DNA of 64,000 nt from Tenrec ecaudatus (Eukaryota; Chordata; Mammalia; Afrosoricida; Tenrecidae): assembly GCF_050624435.1 (NCBI RefSeq), contig NC_134531.1, positions 251,672,812 to 251,736,811 on the forward strand, read 5' to 3'. Shown here one piece after another: positions 41,241 to 52,924 of the stretch (position 1 is the stretch's first letter; the number at the start of each line of letters is the position of its first letter). Both the position numbers and the translations under genes were made by a program. A model generated the notes under the pieces. The model ran no database searches, was not told the origin of the DNA, and saw only the letters and a list, made by a program, of their open reading frames with translations.

Positions 41241-42855
41241 TATGAATATTGATTATATATGCCTCTGGAAAGCAATTTAATATGTTCAAGGCCAATGTTC
41301 CTTAAAGCCAGTTCTGCTGAATTTAGTACCGTAAATTTGGCAGATTAGTCCTTTGGTATTTGAAGCTCTGGCAAATGGCTTTTTGTAAAATTGGCTTTGG
41401 CCAAATTGGTTTTGGGTCGTTCATATAGAGAACAAGCAATTTGTTTGAACAGCATAAGACTGGAATTTCTTCAGGGTAGGGCTGTGACCTCAACCGTGAG
41501 TGCCTGTGTTCACCGTGGACACTGCACCACAGTTGTAGACATGAACGAGAGCTCCTGGCCCCTAATGGACAGTGGCCACAGCTGCCGCTAAAGGACCTGC
41601 GGTGCACAGGATAGCACCCTCAAATACACCAATACAAAGTTTGCATCCTGGTGATGCTGAGAACCTCTGAGGTCATTGCAGACCCCTCTATTTACACATT
41701 TCTCACATGTCTACACTGAACACTGGGGAGGTGTCACCTCCACACCAACCTCAAAAGAAGAATGATTTTATTTCTATTACTAATCCATGTAAGGCCATTG
41801 AGTACTCAGCATGATTCAATGCCCAGGGTCGAGGTATGAGAACTCATGTCATGTTCCTGGAAATGATAATCTTAGAACATTTTTGGTTACCTGGCCCCAG
41901 GTGAAGCATGCCTCCAGACAGATAACAGCATAAAAACCAGAATCCTCTGGATACACCACCCATGTCTTCCAGTTATATACTGCCCTGGATCTTTGGACAC
42001 TAAAATGTGCGTATTTTTATTGTGTTTGAGTGAGATTAAGATGTCTTTTCCATGCCCCACCCTGTGTACTGTTCTCACTGTACTTTGCCCAAACAGGAAG
42101 AAAACCAAGGGAGAAAATGGAACTGACTAAAATCTTCTCTCATCTTTTCCCTCTGACCTCTTGTTTTCTTTCTCACTGCAAAGTATATCATTTCTTTCAT
42201 AGAAAGGAATGCCAGGCTCTAAACAAGCTTACAGGTTGTTCTAGGGGAAAATACTAGGGTCAAAGGGATAAGCAATTCAAACAAACAGAACATTCAGTGA
42301 ATGTAAACACAATGCTCAACTGTTTAAACAAACCCTACAGCCCAGGAAAGAAAGCTTACCTAATGAGCAGATAATGATGACTACATTCCCAAAGGCACCA
42401 TTGCACCCTAACCTCTGACACCAGCGGAGGGCTTTCAGTGGGTCTGTCTAGTGGAGGCAGACTGCTGGAAAAAGCAGCAGCCACAAAATCCACCCTCCCA
42501 GAGACCAACTTGTCAAGTCCTTCCTGTTCACCAGGACCACACTGGTTGAAAGGGGTCAGGGAGGGAAGAGGGGTGCTAGCACTTTGTCGGTGTCTGGGGA
42601 GCCATTTTCTTCAATGTTCACAATCCAAAGGTGAAAAGTTAGCAGCAGAAGTAAAGTGATGATTTTTACGGTGCTAGTGCAATAGGGCCAACAGCGTCCC
42701 TGCAGAGTCTAACTCCAATGAGTCCCTGAGAGGAGTTATCGACTCCAGGAGAGCGGCAACAGTTTCCTAAGCCCATATTTCAAGAAGAGCAGACAAGCGA
42801 CCAGACAATGGTAGAATGAATGCATCAGTTGTGCAAAGAACAGTGATGCCATCTT
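41241..42855. other. mostly unique DNA, no gene
   Basis: A degenerate TTGGC-spaced motif cluster lies at 41341-41420. ORFs up to 94 codons on either strand show no conserved pattern. Confidence 0.35.
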
Positions 42856-42859
42856 CATC

Positions 42860-43065
42860 TCTCTCCAGACTGAATGGAGGAATAGAGAACCACGCTGGAC
42901 GTCAGAGTGGGAAGGGACTTCAAGGAGTATCTAAATCCACGCTCTTCATTTTGGCGAGGAGAAATAGATAATCAAAATCTAAGACACTCTGGTGTCACAC
43001 CGAGTAAAAGTCATAGCCAAATCATGTGGCTTCCAACGTAGTGTCCTTTTGACCCCACCACCACT
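42860..43065 (+). repeat. possible ancient mammalian repeat
   Basis: GAGTGGGAAGGGACTTCAAG GAGTATCTAAATCCACGCTC TTCATTTTGGCGAGGAG recalls a conserved mammalian element ('ggaagggaccttagagatcatctagtcc...cattttacagatgagg'). Family uncertain. Confidence 0.3.
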
Positions 43066-43890
43066 TTGCGGCGAAGAGGCAACACCCATGGACTCTTGAC
43101 TAAGTTGCCTCCCTGTCTCTACCATGTTTGTTTTGTAAGATTTCTGAAACCTATTTTGAAACTGTATTTGAAAGCTAACACATTATACTACAAATGGAGG
43201 CATAAAGTAGAATATATTATCAAATTATGTACATAATTTACTGAATAACATTCTATTAAACAGTTACCAGTTGTGGACTTCATAGAAATTGAAATTTAGC
43301 ATAAGATTATTTCTGATAGTCTTCATATTAATGCTTTACTAGCCTCCAGAATGCGGTGCTGGTGTTTTTTTTTCCAATTTAAAGAAGACTAAATATTTTA
43401 AATATGATAATAACTCTATAAGACAATCATGTTTATATTGTTTAGTTTGGTAATTGATAACAGTTGCAAAAGGTAGTATATTGTGAGGATAGAGTTGTGA
43501 CTGGGTAAATCATAGGCATTCATAATTGAGCCAAAGACCCCACTGAATCATCAATCATACAATCGTTCTTTAATAGGACTCGTGTGATTGTCCCCAGACT
43601 AGCGTCACATGTCTTATTGGGCATGAGAAAGACAAATGTTCCCGTTCCTCTCATTCCATTCAGTCAGCAATAAAACTATTAGCCTCCCAAATTCTCAGCT
43701 GCCTGTTCAGACTGTCTAGTGCCATTTCTATCCTCTTCAGAAAAGCCAAAATGAGCAGGCAAACTCAAAACTAAATATATTCACAAAATTTGCTCATAGT
43801 CAAAATTTCCATGAAAAATTAGAAGGAATGACCAAAGAGTAAAAAATGTCTGGTTTCTAAAAAGCAACTGATTTACCTGACTGTATGAAT
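43066..43890. other. no recognised feature
   Basis: AT-rich non-coding DNA. Confidence 0.4.
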
Positions 43891-44032
43891 TAGCATGTAA
43901 TCATTTTTTAATAAATTGTTATTATGTTGGGGGGATAGGGGGGGTTATATTTCAGATCAACAACTCTATACTCAATAGTTCAAACCACCCATCAACCTTC
44001 CCCTTATTCTTCCCAATTCACCTACCCTGGCT

Positions 44033-44378
44033 TCTCATTTGTCTTTTTAAAAAATTATTTTATTGGGGGCTCATACAACTCTTATCACAATACATACATA
44101 CATCAATTGTGTCAAGCACATTTGTACATTTGTTTCCCTCATCATTCTCAAAACATTTGCTTTCCACTTAAGCCCCTGACATCAGCTCTTCATTTTCCTC
44201 TCCCTCCCCGCTCACCCCCTGCCTCATGAACCCTTGATAATTTATAAATTATTATTTTGTCATATCTTACAGTCTGACGTCTCCCTTCACCCACTTTTCT
44301 GTTGTCCGTCTCCCAGGGAGGAGGTCACATGTAGATCCCTGTAATCAGTTCCCCTTTCCACCCTCTCATTTGTCTTTT
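44033..44378 (-). mobile_element. 5'-truncated L1 with 15-bp TSD
   Basis: The main-family 3' end (TATTTTATTGGGGGCTCATA CAACTCTTATCACAATACAT to GATCCCTGTAATCAGTTCC) occupies about 44049-44363. It is flanked by identical TCTCATTTGTCTTTT at 44033-44047 and 44364-44378. Confidence 0.92.
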
Positions 44379-45120
44379 AAGGATCTCCATCTTCCCTTTC
44401 ACCCAAGTCAACGCCTGTCAACCCCCTAGCCCATTGCTTCATTTTCCCAGGCTCCGCCCTTCCCCCCTCAGGAACCTCCGAAGACTGTTCCCTTTGGTAT
44501 GCAAGTCTTAATCTTGGTTTCTATCCTTATAATAACGGTCTCATACTTTGTGATTGACTAACCACTCAGCACAAGGTTCTTCAAGTCTATCTATGTCATG
44601 GGCTGCTTTGTTCTTTCATGATTGTTTTTAGCGATGCACTGTATTCCGTTGTGTCTATATGTACCATCTACATTTATTTATTTATTTATTTTGTCCAACA
44701 CATTTAAATGTTTTTTTCTCATTGGTATATAACTCATACATCATACAATTTAATAGTGAAATCAATTTCGGGGCATATTCTTTGTTCTTGTTCTCATTGT
44801 AATTAGTTCCCCATTTCTCTCCAACCACCAAGGAACCATCAATCCAGTTACTGCCTGTATGGGTTTACTTAGCGTGGATTTCATAGACGCCCACATTGTA
44901 TCCACTCATCTACTGATGGGCTTTTTGGCTAGTTCCAATGTCTTGCTGTTGTGAACAGTGCTGCAGTGAACACAGGGGTGCACAGGTCTGTGTTATGGCT
45001 CTTACTTCTCTAGGATATATATCCAGCAGACGTATTGCTGCTTCATATGGAATTTCTACTGCCAGTTATTTGATGTAGTTCCATAGAGTTTTCCACAATG
45101 GTTGCAAATAACCTGTAACA
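44379..45120 (-). repeat. old L1 3'UTR, antisense
   Basis: TTGGTATATAACTCATACAT CATACAATTTAATAG, CCATTTCTCTCCAACCACCA AGGAACCATCAATCCAGTTA C, ACTGATGGGCTTTTTGGCTA GTTCCAATGTCTTGCTGTTG TGAACAGTGCTGCAGTGAAC, AGGATATATATCCAGCAGAC. Typical of mammalian L1 3' sequence. The older flank of the 44033 insertion. Confidence 0.8.
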
Positions 45121-45394
45121 ATTTTTAATACATCTGAGTTTATCCAGTGCCTTCATATACACATGGATTAAAAACTAGCATTTTTGTCAGGATTCCCACA
45201 GGAAAGAGAAAACTAATCATTTCAAAATAAGCCAGATTATTTCTTAAAACTGTATCACAGATGTTTATGATATTCTCTTGAATGTCAAAGATCAAGTATT
45301 TTATATAATCTCAGGCAACGGAGGCTGGTTTTCAGAAAGGACCTAAGATAATGGAAAAATTTCTATACTGAGAAACAGCAAAGCCCATATGGAC

Positions 45395-46110
45395 GAAGCA
45401 CACCAGCCTGATCATGAAGTGTCTATGGGAACAGGTATCAGGCATCAAAGACCCAGAACAAAAACATCATCTCATTGTGGATGAGGAGGAGTGCAGAGTG
45501 GAGAATCAAAGCCCATGTGTAGGCAATTGGACATTCCCTTACAGAAGGGTCACTGGGAAGAGATGAGCCAGTCAGGGTGCAATATAGCAACTATGAAACA
45601 TATAATTTTCCCCTAGTTCTTCAGTGCTTCCTTCCCCCACTGTCATGATCCCAATTCTACCTTACAAAACTGGCTAGACCAGATGATGTACACTAGTACA
45701 GATAGGAACTGGAAACACGGAATCCAGGAGAGATAAACCCCTCAGGACCAATAATGAGGTAGCGATACTGGAGGGGAAGGGGAAGGTGGGGTAGAAAGAG
45801 GGAACTGATCACAATGGTCTACATATAACCCCCTCCCTGGGGGACGGACAACAGAAAAGTGGGTGAAAGGAGACATTGGACAGTGTAAGACATGACAAAA
45901 TAATAATAATTTATAAATCATCAAGGGTTCGTGAGGAAGGAAAGGAAAAAATGAGGAGCTGCTACCAAGGGCTCAAGTAGAAAGCAAATGTTTTGAGAAT
46001 GATGATGACAAGAAATGTACAAATGTTCTGGACACAATGGATAGATGTATAGATTGTGATAAGAGCTGTCTGAGCCCTCAATAAAATGGTTTAAAATAAA
46101 ATGAGTTTTT
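45395..46110 (+). mobile_element. L1 3'UTR, main family, 5'-truncated
   Basis: GGTATCAGGCATCAAAGACC CAGAAC, GTGTAGGCAATTGGACATTC CCTTACAGAAGGG, CATACTGGAGG-like AGCGATACTGGAGGGGAAGG, CATATAACCCCCTCCCTGGG GG, AATAATTTATAAATCATCAA GGGTTCGTGAGG, TGATAAGAGCTGTCTGAGCC CTCAATAAAATGG. Forward equivalent of the first 700 bp of 7487-8745. Confidence 0.88.
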
Positions 46111-46157
46111 TTTTAAAGAGTTGTACAACCCCCCAATAAAAGGCTTAAAAAAAAAGT
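46111..46157 (+). repeat. second L1 tail end
   Basis: GAGTTGTACAACCCCCCAAT AAAAGGCTTAAAAAAAAAG follows the previous tail directly. A truncated second 3' end. Confidence 0.7.
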
Positions 46158-47465
46158 TTTCCTACCAGCACTGCCTCTGCTTCGCCACTTGCCCTCTTTA
46201 CCATCACGTGAGTTCAGCTGGATATGCTCTAAGGCCCTTTCCAGCTCTGTAACATGCCGCGGGGATCCTCTACGCATGCTGTGGGAGAGTCAAAAGCTTG
46301 GTGTGTGCCTTCTGGCCAGTCTTTGCAGCTCCCACGGGATGCCTTTGTGGAACCACGGAGGTTGGATGTAGTTCCTCTACTGATGGGTCTGAGTAAGAGA
46401 AAGTCAGGGAAGATGCTGATAGGAGTGTGTTGTTGAACTGTGAGTGAGTATTAGCAGAGTTCATTGTGATTGCAAAGAATCAGAACTTTAATGTGAGGAC
46501 TGGTCAATCATGCCACCTTTTTGGATGTAAAATTAGCATCTCAAAGCAGGACAGGAGATCACACTCTCGTCAAGAAAGTTGAGCCAGGAGTGGAGCAAGA
46601 CATTTGGACCCTGGGATTCCTATGTACCGAACTTCCTCCGTGGAGGGACCAATAGGGTGATGGCAGAGGAGGTGCAGCAGCATCGAGATCCAGAGACAAG
46701 GAGGAGTGGTGGGTTAGCCAGCCTGGAGAACAAGCAAGACTGAGCGCTCTGAGACGGGAGCTCCTTTGAAGAATAGGGTGCCCCCGGTGCTTAAATGGGA
46801 GTTAGGTTTGCCCGCCCTACGTCAGCTACTGGTACTTTCCGGCTGAGGATTAGGGCCAGTGTGACGTCTTTGATCATCTACTTGCAGCCCTAAAAGAGGG
46901 TTGTAACAGGGCAGAGTCAAGGGACTGTGTGGTTGAGATATCACGACCCCACAAGACGATTGCCTGTGGGTAGTGCTGAGACTAGGCTGTGCAGACTGAA
47001 GAACCGTCTTGAGTTTTTATGATGCTGATATAAAGTCCAGAACTGTGAGCTCGCTCTGATTTCTCTGTGGTCATTGCGATGAGTTATCAAACCCAGCTGA
47101 GGAGCAGGGAGTACCGGCGTCAGGAGTGGTAGAGAGCATTGGAGGGTGAGGCATGTCTGAACGCATGCTTAAAGGAATCGGTTGTGAGCTGATTGGGAGT
47201 TTGTGTCTCCTTCCTCCTGGTGAAGTGAGATGCAGTCAGATGTCTCCCTCCAGGACCAGTTTTTTACATATATTTTCCTATTTTCAGAGGAACATTCAGA
47301 ATTTGAATTTCCAGATTGTCCTGCTGATATAATTAACAGCGGTTGTAAATCTGTGTTTCGTATCCCTTATGTCTAAGGGCATATACCAGGCCACATCGAA
47401 AAATAGCATGGGCCCTGCCACTCATGGTTACTAAGTAAAAGCAGGCCGTTCACATGACCTTGGAA
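46158..47465. other. no recognised feature
   Basis: Unique non-coding DNA of mid GC. Small ORFs (60-64 codons) on both strands are not conserved. Confidence 0.35.
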
Positions 47466-47469
47466 TTGT

Positions 47470-47865
47470 CAAAGAGCCTTGGAGGTGCTTTGGGGTAAAC
47501 ACTGGACTGATAAGTGTACAGTCAGTGGTTCCAACCCCAGCCACTTCCTGGGGGAAATGCTGAGGCTTTCCACTCCCAAAGGATATAAACAAAAACATCA
47601 AACTCCCTGCCTTCGAGTTGACTCTGACTCAGAGCAACCTTGTAGGTCATAGTAGAACTGTCTCCTGCGGGACTGTAACTCTTTAGGGGACTAAAAAGTT
47701 GTATTTTCACCCTGTGGAGCGGCTGCTGTTTTCAAACGGCTGGCCTTGTGGTAGCAACCAACCCCTAAACCACGACCGCACACAGTTCCGTGCAAGTATA
47801 TATGCTCTCGGAAACCTACATAGAATCGCTCTAGGGTGGCGTCACGTCGGTGGCAGTGGATTTGG
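47470..47865 (+). repeat. AfroSINE with an antisense AfroSINE nested inside
   Basis: Outer copy: GAGCCTTGGAGGTGCTTTGG GGTAAACACTGGACTG to TTTCCACTCCCAAAGGATAT (47585), resuming near 47803 CTCTCGGAAACCTACATAGA ATCGC to GGTGGCAGTGGATTTGG (47865). Inner antisense copy, about 47588-47790: AAACATCAAACTCCCTGCCT TCGAGTTGACTCTGACTCAG AGCAACCTTG to CTTGTGGTAGCAACCAACCC C. GGATATA / GTATATA at the borders may be the TSD. Confidence 0.85.
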
Positions 47866-47873
47866 GGACTGTC

Positions 47874-48095
47874 TAGTACTCGGGGGGCGGAGTGGTTCTG
47901 TGTTGGGCTGCAACCATAAGGTCTACAGATTGAAACCCCCAGCCACTCCTCGGGAGAAAGACAAAGCTCTTGGCTCCTGTAACGAGTTCCAATTTGGGAA
48001 ACTCACAGGTGCTTCTCCCTGGTGCTGCAGGGTCACTCGGAGTGAGCACTGGCTTGAGGCCAGTGAGCTTGGTTTGGCGTGGGGGCATGGGTATG
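47874..48095 (+). repeat. AfroSINE, nearly full
   Basis: GGGCGGAGTGGTTCTGTGTT GGGCTGCAACCATAAGGTC, CCAGCCACTCCTCGGGAGAA AGACAAAG, AACGAGTTCCAATTTGGGAA ACTCACAGGTGC, CTTGAGGCCAGTGAGCTTGG TTTGG. Confidence 0.85.
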
Positions 48096-48574
48096 AACGT
48101 GCAAAGGGGAGCTGGGGCATGCTCGTCCAACTTACACTCCAAATTCCTCGGGGGTCAGCCTGGCAGACTGGTTGAGACAGCACCCTTGTTGGACTTCTTC
48201 CTCCTCTTGTTCCTGGATCACCCACTCCTTCATAGTTTCCTTGTGGAACATCCTAAATAAGCCCCCAATTCATAGGTCCCCAAGTCAGGATCTGCTTCTG
48301 GGGCCCAACCAAAACCAGTTACGCACACATTAAAAATTGGTAGATTTCATATAGCCCAGCTTCCTACCTTCGCTTGAAACCTTGAACTATCAGGCAGCGT
48401 GGATTCAGTACTTTCATCGAATCCTCAGCGTGAACGCTGCAGTTCGTCCCTGTCTTCAGTCAGCCACCTCATGCATTTCAATGACCTGCCTGCACTACGA
48501 GCATTTGAGCCAACTACACTGTAAGCTGCCCGTGCAGACGGAAGAATAGTCCCCAAAGATGGCCGTTGCCTCAA

Positions 48575-48780
48575 AAACTGAACACACTGCCCCTGAGTCA
48601 ACCCCAACTCACAGCATACCTGAACACTCAACCCCAACTCGCAGCATACCCAAAGGACACGTTAGAACTGCGCTTGCTGATTCTGAGACTTGAACTCTTT
48701 GTACGAGTCAAGAGTTTTGTCTTTCTCCTGTGGGGCCGCTGACGGCTTCAATTCACTGAACTTGTGGTGAATAGTCCAAC
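48575..48780 (-). repeat. AfroSINE, antisense, with 32-bp duplication
   Basis: CCTGAGTCAACCCCAACTCA CAGCATACC, then a near copy CACTCAACCCCAACTCGCAG CATACCC, then GGACACGTTAGAACTGCG, and CTGTGGGGCCGCTGACGGCT TC. The doubled segment is the SINE 3' part. Confidence 0.75.
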
Positions 48781-48837
48781 TGGTATGAGGCCAGTGGATG
48801 CCAAACGGATGGCACTGAGTTTGGCTTTAGAAAGCTT

Positions 48838-48930
48838 AAGATAGAGCAATGAATGTACAAATGTGCTTGACACAATTGATGTGTGTGCGGATTGTGATAA
48901 GAGTTGTACAAGGAAAAAAAGAAAGAAACC
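48838..48930 (+). mobile_element. short L1 3' end
   Basis: AGCAATGAATGTACAAATGT GCTTGACACAATTGATGTGT GTGCGGATTGTGATAAGAGT TGTACAAGG with A-rich end. The AATAAA part is lost. Confidence 0.75.
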
Positions 48931-48934
48931 TTAA

Positions 48935-49125
48935 GATAGCTGTTCAGTTTGAGCCGTAAGGTCAGCCTTTCAAATTCAACAGCTACTCTCCGGCGGGAGA
49001 TGAAGCAGTCGGTTCCCATAAAGATGCACAGTGTTGGAAGCCCTAAGGAGTGGTTCTATTCTTCTTCCAGGCTTGCTGTGAGTCAGAATCATCTCTGCGG
49101 CAGTGGGTTTGGGTGGGCTGCCCAC
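48935..49125 (+). repeat. AfroSINE copy
   Basis: CAGTTTGAGCCGTAAGGTCA GCCTTTCAAATTCAACAGC, GTCGGTTCCCATAAAGATGC ACAG, GCTTGCTGTGAGTCAGAATC ATCTCTGCGGCAGTGGGTTT GGG. Confidence 0.8.
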
Positions 49126-49139
49126 AAAATTGTTGTCAG

Positions 49140-49335
49140 AGTTCATCCAGAGGCACCTCAGAGGAAAGACCTGGCAGTCTACTTCTTTTTTTTTAATCAG
49201 CCATTATTAAAAAAGAAAAATGTTTCATTAAGAAAAAAAAATCAGCCATTAAAAAAACCCCAGGGAGTCCCCTTCTCTACAGGCACATGTGTGATGCCCA
49301 TGAGTCTGAATCAACTGACCACAGTCAATGCAGGG
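49140..49335 (+). repeat. AfroSINE-like copy with small internal insertion
   Basis: CATCCAGAGGCACCTCAGAG GAAAGACCTGGCAGTCTAC, then an A/T-rich stretch carrying AATCAGCCATTA twice (about 49195 and 49239), then CCCATGAGTCTGAATCAACT GACCACAGTCAATGCAGG. Confidence 0.6.
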
Positions 49336-49525
49336 TCTTGATTCGAGCTCTTTGTGCTTTCCCAAATTCTGCACTGAAACAATTGCATCCGATTACAGTA
49401 TGCTATTACTTTAACCAAAGGTTAAATAATGTGCACATCTGCTCTCTCTAGGGAAATAAAATGCTGTTTCAGGGTAGAATATTCGGAACCGTAGGAGGGT
49501 GAGGCAACTACAGTGACTGGTCATG

Positions 49526-49737
49526 ACTCCAAACCAAATTCACTGCCACTGAGTCAATGTCAACTCGTCGTGACTCTATAGACAGGGTAGAACTTCCCCA
49601 TGTGTGTCTGAGATTGCAACTCTTTGATGACAATAGAAAGTCCCATCTTTTTCCCCAGGAGCGCCTGGTGATTTCGAATTGCTGCCCTTGTAGGTAGCAG
49701 GCCTAGGTGTAACCAGCAGGCCACCAGGGCTCCTTTG
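49526..49737 (-). repeat. AfroSINE, antisense, full length
   Basis: CTCCAAACCAAATTCACTGC CACTGAGTCAATGTCAACTC GTCGTGACTCTATAGACAGG GTAGAAC to GTAACCAGCAGGCCACCAGG GCTCC. One of the best preserved copies. Confidence 0.92.
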
Positions 49738-50500
49738 TCCTAGCTAATCTGGAGTTATACACGTGTCTGAGGTAGATCAAGAGCCTGACCACGTTTGCAG
49801 CCCCACCAGCTGCTCCTCACTTCTCAGCGGGGACCGACACACCGAGTGCTATGCAAAGTGGCTATCCCATAAGACAGTGGTTCGGGGAAAGTGCAATTCT
49901 GCTGGGTATCGTAGAGAAGTCTGTCTTCTTGTATCTCACCGTTCTTTGCAAGGTTACAGAGGTTAGAGTTTATATGTGACTGGAACTTTTAGTATGATGT
50001 CTTACGCATGGAAAATAAAGTCAGCGAAAAATCGCTGACTTAATTTTTCTGTAAACTGGCTTATGATAATGGTCTGGGGAGACAACGTATTTCTATAAGG
50101 ACCGAAAAGTGCACACTGATAAAAATCTACACTAACCAGAACCAGAGATTGTAAAAGAATAGCTCGAAGCAAAACTACTTTTCCTATTGGATAAGAACTT
50201 CGTAGGAAAGCAATCAGAGGAACATGCAGGAGAAAGTACCTGACTTAAAATAAAAAGGGGGAGTATAGATGTAGCCTCAATCTTTCTACGGCAGGGCTCA
50301 GGGTCTCTGGATGAACACAAACGAATTGAACCAACCAGGTAGCCACAATCATGCAGCGAGTATTCACTAGGTAAGATGGCATCTATCTCTAGACATTTTC
50401 TAAAGAAATAGAATGTGGAAAACATTTGGGAGAGAAGAGTAAACGACTGACATTTAATGTGAAGCTTCTTCACAGAAAATAAGCAAGCCCTGTCACCACC
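49738..50500. other. no recognised feature
   Basis: Unique non-coding DNA. A 139-codon antisense ORF (50132-50551) overlaps the next SINE and shows no conserved domain. Confidence 0.35.
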
Positions 50501-50657
50501 AGGAAGGCCTGGTGGCACTGTCAGGCAAGCCAGCCACGGCACAGGAGGCAAATGAAGCTGTCCGCTGCCACACAGATTTACAGCTTTGGAATCCTCTAGG
50601 ACATGTAAGAGCCGAAATCAACTCCTGGGTAGTGAGTTTCGTTTGGGTTTTTTTTTA
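50501..50657 (+). repeat. AfroSINE with deletion
   Basis: GAAGGCCTGGTGGCACTGTC, GCTGTCCGCTGCCACACAGA TTTACAGCTTTGGAATCC, AGCCGAAATCAACTCCTGGG TAGTGAGTTTCG then poly-T. The central portion is missing. Confidence 0.75.
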
Positions 50658-51330
50658 TCTACTAATTAAATGACTCCAAGAGATTGAATGGCTTCCAGAA
50701 TCACGCAGTTACTATATGGTCTATTCAGTCAGTAATATAACTCACTATCTGTAACTATAAATTTTCAACTCTTCTGTACGTTTTCAATGTAATTGGAGCG
50801 GACCAGCACGGATGATAGGAACAAAGCTTTGTTACCTGTCTGTGACATGAGCGGTAGAAGCACGACTCTGATAAAGTGCAGAACGAAATACTCTCTGTGC
50901 GTGTGTTAACCCCTTGACCGTCCACTGTTTAGCCCTTCTTCATAAAATCGATAACCCTAGAATCACCGAATTAATGTGGAATCACTGCAAACTGAGATGG
51001 GGTTTTGAATGCCCCGGCAAATAGGCTGGATTTGAAACTTTGAGAAATACCGCCACCTGTTGGATTTTGGATGGTATCACACCTCTAGTTCTCCGTTCAC
51101 CAATGTTCTGTGAATGGGAAAAGGTAGGCATTTTTCTTTCAGGAACAAAATTTAAAGAAAAAATAAAAGCATGATTGCAATTGTTAGGGGTGATCGAGAT
51201 GACAAAACATGAATAGAGCCGATTATTTGGTCTAGTTTGAAAATTAATTTGAATATCAATAGGGGAGATATTTTTAGATTTTGTTTAATATGAAAAGAAC
51301 TCATCCTAATGAAAATATTTATGAAGAGTT
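50658..51330. other. no recognised feature
   Basis: AT-rich non-coding DNA. Confidence 0.4.
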
Positions 51331-51334
51331 TTTT

Positions 51335-52380
51335 AACAGTTTTATTGGCACTTAATCCACAAATCACACAATTCAATAGTTCAATCATATTAAGAAGAAA
51401 TGTACAATCATTACCACACCAATTTCAGAACACACACACCCATGATTAAATAACCTTTGAGAAGAGTTGTGTAATCATCTTCTGTTCTGGTGCTCACGCC
51501 CCCTCTCACCTTCATTGTTGACACCAAAAATCCCTTCACACTCCCCAACTGCCCCCACCCACCCACCCTCACATCCCCTGCAAACCCTCCTGTCAGTTAT
51601 TATCTCTATGCATCCACTCCTCTGCTTTACAAACTGGGGAGCTCAACTGACACACTAAAGAACAAAAATGAAATGAAGTGGTAAGAATAGGACAATAGTA
51701 ATATAATGATAAAAATATAAACAATGCGTAAGAAAAGGGACTCAATCAATATTTTAAAAGCCAGGGAAGACGTTTATGTCATGGAACAAGCACCTAGAAA
51801 AAGTTCAACTCATGTCAACTGACCAAGTAACAAGTTGGATCCAGCATAATCTGGATGACAATGATCTATGCTTGACAGTCTTCTACAAATTGTGTGTTCA
51901 CAATTTAAGCTCTGATACTTTTCCCTTCATCATATTTGAATCTTGTTGTTGTCATCTTTGGATCATGCAGGATGGTGTACTTCTTCCATGCGGATTCAGT
52001 TGACTCCTCATTTAAATGGCTGCTTGTTGGAATATCAACCTTTAAGACCCCAGACACTATTCCCACTGAAAGCCGGGCACCAGCTGCTTTCTTCACCACA
52101 CTTTGCTGTAGCACCCTGATCTTTAGTGATCACTTCACGAAGGCGAGTATTGAGCAGGGCCATGTTATCAGAACTAACTGCTCTTGGGTTGGGGTTGGAG
52201 TTCAGTGGGGCCCAGAATCCATCTGCTTGTCCTGGGATAAGCTAACTCAGATTTACTTTGGTGGTCATATTATGACAAATCAAAATCAAAACCCCACAAG
52301 ACCAGCTACCCCAACAAAAGCAGCGAACCAACTAGCAGACAACAAAAGACAAACAAAAATGAAATCACTTTCTTCATATA
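51335..52380 (-). mobile_element. L1 3'UTR, second family, antisense, ~1 kb
   Basis: The tail end AACAGTTTTATTGGCACTTA ATCCACAAATCACACAATTC AATAG is at the left. On the right, TGTACTTCTTCCATGCGGAT, ATCAACCTTTAAGACCCCAG ACACTATTCC, GAAAGCCGGGCACCAGCTGC TTTC, CAGTGGGGCCCAGAATCCAT CTGC is the exact reverse of 23150-23480. The middle (51440-51900) is partly diverged. Confidence 0.8.
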
Positions 52381-52429
52381 AAAAGCAGGCATGTATTATT
52401 TCTGATTTGTTTCCCTACTCTAGCACTGG

Positions 52430-52550
52430 CTGCTCTCATTCTGACCCTATGGGACAGGGTAGACCTGGCCCTATGACTTTCAAAGCCTGTAATTCCTTAG
52501 GGTCACTGAGAGTCAGCATGGACTCAATGGCAGTGAGTTTTATTTTGAGA
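52430..52550. repeat. AfroSINE composite, two orientations
   Basis: CTCATTCTGACCCTATGGGA CAGGGTAGACCTGGCCC reads antisense, while AGGGTCACTGAGAGTCAGCA TGGACTCAATGGCAGTGAGT TTTATTTTGAG reads sense. A rearranged pair of 3' parts. Confidence 0.65.
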
Positions 52551-52639
52551 GCACTGGCCTCTAGAACCGGGATCTGTAAAAGATTTCCATAATGTGTTCA
52601 GGTAGATTTTGAAGTCCACACAGTTTCTATCATTGTACA

Positions 52640-52805
52640 AGAAAGAAGTCATAGTGAATTATATATAGGCCAATAAAACTGTCAACAATAAAAAAAGAAA
52701 ATGATGATGGCAACATATGTACGAAGTTCTCGACACAATGTATGGATTGTGACAAGAGCTGTACAAACCCCCAGTAAAATGATTTAAATGTTTTTAAAAA
52801 GAAAG
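52640..52805 (+). repeat. two L1 tails of different families in series
   Basis: TAGTGAATTATATATAGGCC AATAAAACTGTC (second family), then GATGATGGCAACATATGTAC ... ATTGTGACAAGAGCTGTACA AACCCCCAGTAAAATG (main family). Confidence 0.75.
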
Positions 52806-52924
52806 TCATAAATAATACATTAAAATGTATGTGGTGGTATGCTAATAAAACTTTATTTACAAAAACAGGTGGTGGACCTAACTTTGCTCACAGGCTGTAG
52901 TTTTCCAATACCAACTCTGGAACC

